Shown here: positions 13,959-18,586 of the stretch, one piece after another
Layout of the letters: each line of letters starts with the position of its first letter
How positions within the stretch are numbered: position 1 is the first letter of the stretch
Source: an uncultured Allofournierella sp.
GTDB lineage: Bacteria; Bacillota; Clostridia; Oscillospirales; Ruminococcaceae
Assembly: GCA_944382705.1 (NCBI GenBank)
Contig: CALWNE010000040.1
Location: 1 to 18,586 of the forward strand
Direction: 5' to 3'
DNA length: 18,586 nucleotides
Position numbers and translations under genes: made by a program
Notes under the pieces: generated by a model
What the model saw: the letters and a program-made list of their open reading frames with translations, nothing else
Database searches by the model: none
What the model was told of the DNA's origin: nothing

Positions 13959-16625
13959 ATGGCACAAAAAAAGAAAACCACAGCCCGTTCCGGCAGTTCC
14001 AGCCGCAGCGGCAAATCGGCAGCAGGGCGCAGCAAGCGCCCTCAGCCGGATTTAGCCCAAAGCTGGAGTATTCTGCTGTTTGGCTTGGGAGCTGTGTTTA
14101 TAACAATGGGCTTTGTAGAGGGCCAGTCCGCATGGGCTTGGCTGCGCAGTGTTTTGTTTGGCGTGTTTGGGTTCAGTATGTATCTGCTGGGGCCGCTCAT
14201 GCTGCATCTGGCCGTGTTGGTGGCACTTGGCAGGCCAATCTGGAACAGGCTTGCAAAATCACTATTACTTATGATGATTTTGTGCGGTACATCCGTGGTC
14301 TTTTCTACCATTGACCTGGTGGATATCAGCTTTGGCCGTGCAGTGGTGTTACTGTACGAAAACGGCCAGTCCCTAATGGGTGGCGGCCTAATAGGCGGTA
14401 TTGTGGGGGGAACCTTGCTGGCCCTTTGCGGTCATCCTGCTGCAAACATCCTTCTGCTGGTGTTCTTGGTGGCGATGCTTATGTGGTACTTCGGTATTAC
14501 TCCGGGTGATTTGTGGCAAGCTGCCGAAGGACATATTCAGGACTGGCAGCAGGACCGGGAGGCCGCCCGCATCCAGCGGGAGGAATGGGAAGCAGAGCAG
14601 GCCCGCCGCCAGCCGGTGGTGCGTCAGCCTGCCCGGCGCAGCGTACAGGAATATGAGCCGGAGGAATGGGAGGAAGAACCCGTTCGGCAAGATCCTCACG
14701 CAGCCTTTGCCAGCCGGTTCCGTCGCCGCCCAGCCCAGGTGGACATTGATTTAGGGCCAGACCCCGAAATTACCCAGCCGGAGGAGCCGGTCTACGGCCC
14801 CGGCGGCACCTTTGGAATGTATCCCCCGGCAGAAGAAAGCAGCGAGTTTGCTACCCAGCTGTTTGAGGAGGAGTCTGCCCAGGAAGAATTGGGATTTGAG
14901 CCTTACCCCAAGCCGGAGGGTGTAGCCATGGAAATGAGCTTTCATGATGCACAGCCGCAAGAGGACGAGCCGCCCTTTATGCTGGACGAGCCGGTGCCTT
15001 TGGACAACAACCTGGATGATTTGGTGCAAAAAGCCATGGTGCCGGGGCAGACAGCAGCACAGGAGGCACTCCAGCCCCTGAATCCTGCTGCGGCTGAAAC
15101 AAAACCAGAACAGCCGCAGGAGCTTCAGCAGCCGCCAGCCTACCAGTATCCTCCTCTGGATTTGTTTGAAAAATCCGTAAACACCGAAGACCCCGGTGTG
15201 GAGGAGGAAATGAAAAAGAATGCGGAGATTTTGGTGGGCACACTGGATAGTTTTGGTGTTAAAACCCGTGTGCTGGACATCTGCCGTGGCCCCTCGGTCA
15301 CTCGCTACGAGCTCCAGCCTCAAGCAGGTGTAAAAATCAGCCGTATCACCGGCCTGGCCGATGACATCGCCCTCAATCTGGCGGCGGCAGGGGTGCGTAT
15401 TGAAGCACCCATTCCTGGCAAGCCAGCGGTGGGCGTAGAGGTGCCCAACCGCAAATCCAGCCCGGTGGGCATTCGGGGGATTTTTGAATCCCAGGCTTAT
15501 ACCCGAAGCGCATCACCCTTGACGCTGGCACTGGGTAAGGACATTGCAGGCAACTCTCAGGTAGCGGATCTGTGCAAGATGCCCCATCTGCTGATTGCCG
15601 GTTCCACAGGCAGTGGTAAATCCGTTTGCGTTAACAGCATCATCATCAGCTTTTTGTATAAAGCCAGCCCGGAGGATGTAAAACTTATCCTTATTGACCC
15701 CAAGGTGGTAGAACTGGCCGAATACAACGGCATTCCCCATCTGCTTATGCCGGTGGTTACCGAGCCCCGCAAGGCAGCGGGTGCCCTTGGCAGTGCGGTG
15801 GCGGAGATGGAGCGGCGGTACCACGAATTCGCTGCCCGCAATGTGCGTGACATCAAAAGCTACAACCGAATGGCTGCCGAGCAGGAGGACATGGAAAAGA
15901 TGCCCTACATTGCCATCATCATCGATGAGCTGGCGGACTTGATGATGGTTGCAGGCAAAGAAGTGGAAGACTACATCTGCCGTATTGCCCAAAAGGCCCG
16001 TGCGGCAGGCATGCACCTGATTGTGGCAACCCAGCGCCCCAGCGTGGATGTTATCACCGGTCTGATTAAAGCCAACATTCCAAGCCGCATTGCCTTCGCT
16101 GTATCCAGCCAGGTGGACAGCCGCACCATTCTGGATGCAGGCGGTGCCGAAAAACTACTGGGCATGGGCGATATGCTCTTTATGCCGGTGGGTGCATCCA
16201 AGCCCCTGCGAATCCAGGGTACTTATGTGAAGGATGAAGAAATCAGCGGTGTGTTGGATTTCATCAAGCAGGGCGGCGGTGCCCAATACGACGAAGCCAT
16301 GATTGCCGAGATGGAAAAGAAGGCACTGCCAGAAAAAGCTGGCAGCGGCAGCGATGGTTCCGAAGAGGATAACAAGGATCCGGCACTGGAGCAGGCCGTG
16401 GAAGTGGTCATTGAAGCTGGTCAGGCATCCACCAGCCTGTTGCAGCGCAAGTGCAAATTGGGCTATGCCCGTGCGGCCCGCATTATGGATGAGATGGAGC
16501 AGATGGGTGTTATTGGCCCATACCAGGGAGCAAAGCCCCGGGAAGTACTGATTAACCGCCAGCAATGGATTGAGCGGTGTATGCGTACCGATGCACCTGC
16601 TCCGGTTCCCGATGAGCTGCTGTAA
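13959..16625 (+). CDS. ftsK: DNA translocase FtsK/SpoIIIE family
   Basis: An 888-residue septal DNA pump that moves chromosomal DNA during division or sporulation. A basic N-terminal tail (1-30) is followed by about four or five membrane segments (37-53, 63-90, 101-119, 142-157, 162-180). The linker (about 190-440) is rich in Glu, Pro and Gln. The alpha domain begins around 450, and the RecA-like motor has Walker A GSTGSGKS (548-555) and Walker B IIIDE (Asp656, Glu657). The C-terminal winged-helix gamma domain (about 808-866) would read polar DNA signals. Length is typical. The ATG at 13959 has only a weak SD (AAGGGTAGG); a GTG at 13839 is in frame but lies within the leader hairpin. I cannot tell FtsK from SpoIIIE by sequence alone. 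Confidence 0.95.
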   Translation: MAQKKKTTARSGSSSRSGKSAAGRSKRPQPDLAQSWSILLFGLGAVFITMGFVEGQSAWAWLRSVLFGVFGFSMYLLGPLMLHLAVLVALGRPIWNRLAKSLLLMMILCGTSVVFSTIDLVDISFGRAVVLLYENGQSLMGGGLIGGIVGGTLLALCGHPAANILLLVFLVAMLMWYFGITPGDLWQAAEGHIQDWQQDREAARIQREEWEAEQARRQPVVRQPARRSVQEYEPEEWEEEPVRQDPHAAFASRFRRRPAQVDIDLGPDPEITQPEEPVYGPGGTFGMYPPAEESSEFATQLFEEESAQEELGFEPYPKPEGVAMEMSFHDAQPQEDEPPFMLDEPVPLDNNLDDLVQKAMVPGQTAAQEALQPLNPAAAETKPEQPQELQQPPAYQYPPLDLFEKSVNTEDPGVEEEMKKNAEILVGTLDSFGVKTRVLDICRGPSVTRYELQPQAGVKISRITGLADDIALNLAAAGVRIEAPIPGKPAVGVEVPNRKSSPVGIRGIFESQAYTRSASPLTLALGKDIAGNSQVADLCKMPHLLIAGSTGSGKSVCVNSIIISFLYKASPEDVKLILIDPKVVELAEYNGIPHLLMPVVTEPRKAAGALGSAVAEMERRYHEFAARNVRDIKSYNRMAAEQEDMEKMPYIAIIIDELADLMMVAGKEVEDYICRIAQKARAAGMHLIVATQRPSVDVITGLIKANIPSRIAFAVSSQVDSRTILDAGGAEKLLGMGDMLFMPVGASKPLRIQGTYVKDEEISGVLDFIKQGGGAQYDEAMIAEMEKKALPEKAGSGSDGSEEDNKDPALEQAVEVVIEAGQASTSLLQRKCKLGYARAARIMDEMEQMGVIGPYQGAKPREVLINRQQWIERCMRTDAPAPVPDELL

Positions 16626-16649
16626 TTAAAACAAAGTGCCGCAAAAGGG

Positions 16650-16679
16650 TGGACGGTACCCCCGGTTATCTGGTACAAT
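16650..16679 (+). promoter_or_regulatory. Extended -10 promoter for the ygiQ-family gene
   Basis: TGG (16671-16673) precedes TACAAT (16674-16679). TGGACG (16650-16655), 18 bases away, is a fair -35. Thirteen bases over this -10 match the promoter of the DUF1624 gene on the other strand (1281-1293). Confidence 0.55.
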
Positions 16680-16682
16680 TTG

Positions 16683-16722
16683 AATGCCCCCGAAAGGCTA
16701 TAAAGGGCCGTTCGGGGGCATT
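16683..16722. repeat. 12-bp perfect stem-loop between ftsK and the ygiQ-family gene
   Basis: AATGCCCCCGAA (16683-16694) pairs perfectly with TTCGGGGGCATT (16711-16722) around a 16-base loop. The flanks GGTACA (16672-16677) and TGTACC (16722-16727) can extend the stem across a bulge. No run of T follows, so it is a poor rho-independent terminator for ftsK. It starts only four bases after the -10 of the next gene. Confidence 0.65.
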
Positions 16723-16820
16723 GTACCCTGTACAAGCAAGCAGAAGGGCCGGTGAAGGCTGCTTCTGCGGTCAGCCCGGCGGCAGCGGTTGAAGCTGGGC
16801 CAATCAAAAGGAGAGAAATA

Positions 16821-18586
16821 ATGCAGCAAGGAACAATGTTTCTGCCCATCAGCCAGGAGGATATGCGTCAGCGTGGTTGGGAGCAGTTGGATTTTGTGCT
16901 GGTGATGGGCGATGCCTATGTGGACCATCCCAGCTTTGGCCCTGCCATCATTGGCCGGGTGCTGGAGTCTCAGGGCTATAAGGTGGGCGTCATCAGCCAG
17001 CCGGACTATACCACCTGCGAAAGCATGAAGGTGCTGGGCAAGCCCAAATATGGCTTTTTTATTGGCGGCGGCAATGTGGATAGCATGGTGGCCCACTACT
17101 CTGTGGCCAAAGTGCGCCGCAAGATGGATGAATATACCCCTGGTGGTGTGGCCGGAAAGCGGCCGGATCGCAGCGCCACGGTCTACACCCAGCTGGCAAA
17201 GCAGGCGTATCCAGATTTGCCGGTGGTGCTTGGTGGCCTGGAGGCCAGCTTGCGCCGTTTTGCCCATTATGATTATTGGCTGGATACGGTCCTGCCCAGC
17301 ATTGTAGAAACTTCTGGGGCAGACCTGGTGAGTTTTGGCATGAGCGAACATCAAACCATCGAGATTGCTCGGCGGTTGGCAGCAGGGGAGCCTGCAAGCT
17401 CGATTCAGGATGTGGCAGGTACCTGTTACATCACCGATTTTGCCCATCTGCCCACCAAGTACATCGAATGTGCCGGTTTTCATAAGGTGAGCACAGATAA
17501 GGTAGCCTATGCGAAGGCTTGCCGCATTCAGATGGACAACCAGGACTCTGTCACCGGCCAGCCTATTGTGCAAAAGCAGGAAAAAGGGTATCTGGTACAG
17601 AATCCTCCTGCAACGCCCCTCACCCGCAGGGAGCTGGACTGGGTGGCATCGCTGCCATATACCCGTACCTACCACCCCAGCTACGAAGCTTTGGGCGGTG
17701 TACCTGCCATCGAGGAGGTGGAATATTCCATCATCCACAACCGTGGCTGCTATGGCGGCTGTAATTTCTGCGCCATTACTCTGCACCAGGGGCGCCGTGT
17801 TACAAGCCGTAGTGTGGACAGTGTGGTAGCCGAGGGAGAGCTGCTCACCAAGCAGCCCGGGTTTAAGTGCTACATCCATGATGTAGGCGGACCCACAGCC
17901 AATTTCCGGCTGCCCAGCTGTGCCAAGCAGATGACCGAGGGTATGTGCCAGAGCGGCAAAAAATGCATGGCGCCTGGGCCTTGTCCTCATTTAATTCTGG
18001 ACCATACCGAATACCTGACCATGCTGCGCCGTCTGCGACAGCTGCCCGGTGTAAAAAAGGTGTTCATCCGCAGCGGCATTCGCTACGATTACCTTACCTG
18101 GGATAAGGACGAAACCTTCTTTAAGGAACTGGTGGAGCATCATGTATCCGGCCAGCTCAAGGTAGCGCCGGAGCACTGTGCTCCCAACACCCTCAAATAT
18201 ATGGGCAAGCCGCCGGTAGAGGTTTATAACAAGTTTTCCAAGCGTTTTTACGAGCTGACCAAGCAGGTGGGCAAAAAGCAGTATCTGGTGCCCTACCTGA
18301 TGAGCAGCCATCCCGGAAGCACCCTGGAAGATGCAGTTTATTTGGCGGAGTATCTGTATAAAAATAATATCCGCCCAGAGCAGGTGCAGGACTTCTATCC
18401 CACCCCCGGCACGGTGTCCACCTGTATGTTCTATACCGGGCTGGACCCCTACACCCTCAAGCCTGTTTTTGTGGAAAAGAATCCAGAAGGCAAGGCGTTG
18501 CAGCGCGCATTGCTTCAGTCCTACGAACCCCGCAACGCAGCGAAGGTGGTGAAGGCGCTGCACAAAACCCATCGGGAGGATTTGAT
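16821..18586 (+). CDS. YgiQ family radical SAM protein, 3' end beyond window
   Basis: 588 codons are visible without a stop; the family usually has about 600-740 residues, so little is missing. The radical SAM [4Fe-4S] motif CX3CX2C is Cys310, Cys314 and Cys317 (RGCYGGCNFC). The N-terminal region (about 1-200) resembles the UPF0313 N-domain, with GDAYVDHPSFG at 30-40. DVGGPTANFRLPSC and the following Cys-rich segment with GPCPHL are typical of YgiQ. The C-terminal part (QDFYPTPGTVSTCMFYTG onward) matches DUF3362. YgiQ proteins are conserved but their reaction is unknown. The ATG at 16821 has AAGGAG about seven bases upstream. It follows ftsK by 195 bases with its own promoter. Confidence 0.93.
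   Translation, partial: MQQGTMFLPISQEDMRQRGWEQLDFVLVMGDAYVDHPSFGPAIIGRVLESQGYKVGVISQPDYTTCESMKVLGKPKYGFFIGGGNVDSMVAHYSVAKVRRKMDEYTPGGVAGKRPDRSATVYTQLAKQAYPDLPVVLGGLEASLRRFAHYDYWLDTVLPSIVETSGADLVSFGMSEHQTIEIARRLAAGEPASSIQDVAGTCYITDFAHLPTKYIECAGFHKVSTDKVAYAKACRIQMDNQDSVTGQPIVQKQEKGYLVQNPPATPLTRRELDWVASLPYTRTYHPSYEALGGVPAIEEVEYSIIHNRGCYGGCNFCAITLHQGRRVTSRSVDSVVAEGELLTKQPGFKCYIHDVGGPTANFRLPSCAKQMTEGMCQSGKKCMAPGPCPHLILDHTEYLTMLRRLRQLPGVKKVFIRSGIRYDYLTWDKDETFFKELVEHHVSGQLKVAPEHCAPNTLKYMGKPPVEVYNKFSKRFYELTKQVGKKQYLVPYLMSSHPGSTLEDAVYLAEYLYKNNIRPEQVQDFYPTPGTVSTCMFYTGLDPYTLKPVFVEKNPEGKALQRALLQSYEPRNAAKVVKALHKTHREDL

Noticed and set aside
16698..17990. 430-codon minus-strand open frame
   Set aside because: Antisense to the radical SAM gene, whose CX3CX2C motif and SD are clear; the His-rich translation is typical of a shadow frame.
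1..18586. CRISPR arrays, insertion sequences, tRNA or rRNA genes, prophage genes
   Set aside because: No regularly spaced repeats, transposase/integrase genes or further tRNA-like folds were seen on either strand.

Overview
This window is chromosomal, probably from a strictly anaerobic, gut-type member of the Bacillota (Clostridia, Oscillospiraceae/Ruminococcaceae-like). The inference rests on gene content: an oxygen-sensitive dehydratase activase, the redox repressor Rex, a TIGR03905-type TSCPD protein, a small DUF6514-like protein, an M16C peptidase and the tepA-ftsK gene pair also found in Bacillus. Ribosome-binding sites are strong AGGAGG types. I cannot name a species. No phage, transposon, CRISPR or plasmid genes are visible, so this reads as ordinary core genome with several genes of unknown substrate.

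Layout, left to right. The window opens inside a tmRNA gene (ssrA, +), which begins at its tag codons (NNNKLAVAA) and ends with CCA at 260, followed by a bulged hairpin and a terminator. A minus-strand membrane acyltransferase-like gene (429-1235) follows. A plus-strand pair encodes a 2-hydroxyacyl-CoA dehydratase activase and a cysteine-desulfurase-family PLP enzyme (1613-3547). It converges, across a bidirectional terminator, on a 965-residue M16C zinc peptidase (minus). Next on the plus strand are a YbhJ-type aconitase-superfamily hydratase (7047-9317), a 73-residue DUF6514-like protein, a PHP phosphoesterase (10197-11045) and a TSCPD protein. These converge on a minus-strand rex-tdk operon. 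Rex is divergent from tepA; ftsK and a YgiQ-family radical SAM gene follow on the plus strand, and the last runs off the window end.

How the genes relate. The clearest functional units are activase + desulfurase (6-bp gap, SD inside the upstream gene), rex + tdk (22-bp gap), and the conserved tepA/ftsK/ygiQ run. The other genes mostly have their own promoters and terminators. Several promoters carry an extended -10 (TGn before the hexamer), and two pairs of genes share 13-14 identical bases over this element. Several transcripts begin with or near sizeable stem-loops.

I did not find a convincing new multi-gene defence or mobile system. The most interesting leads are the activase/desulfurase pair without its usual reductase partner, a 21-bp operator-like dyad upstream of it, the overlapping divergent rex/tepA promoters, the YbhJ-like hydratase with a structured leader, and the 12-bp stem-loops in front of ftsK and ygiQ.
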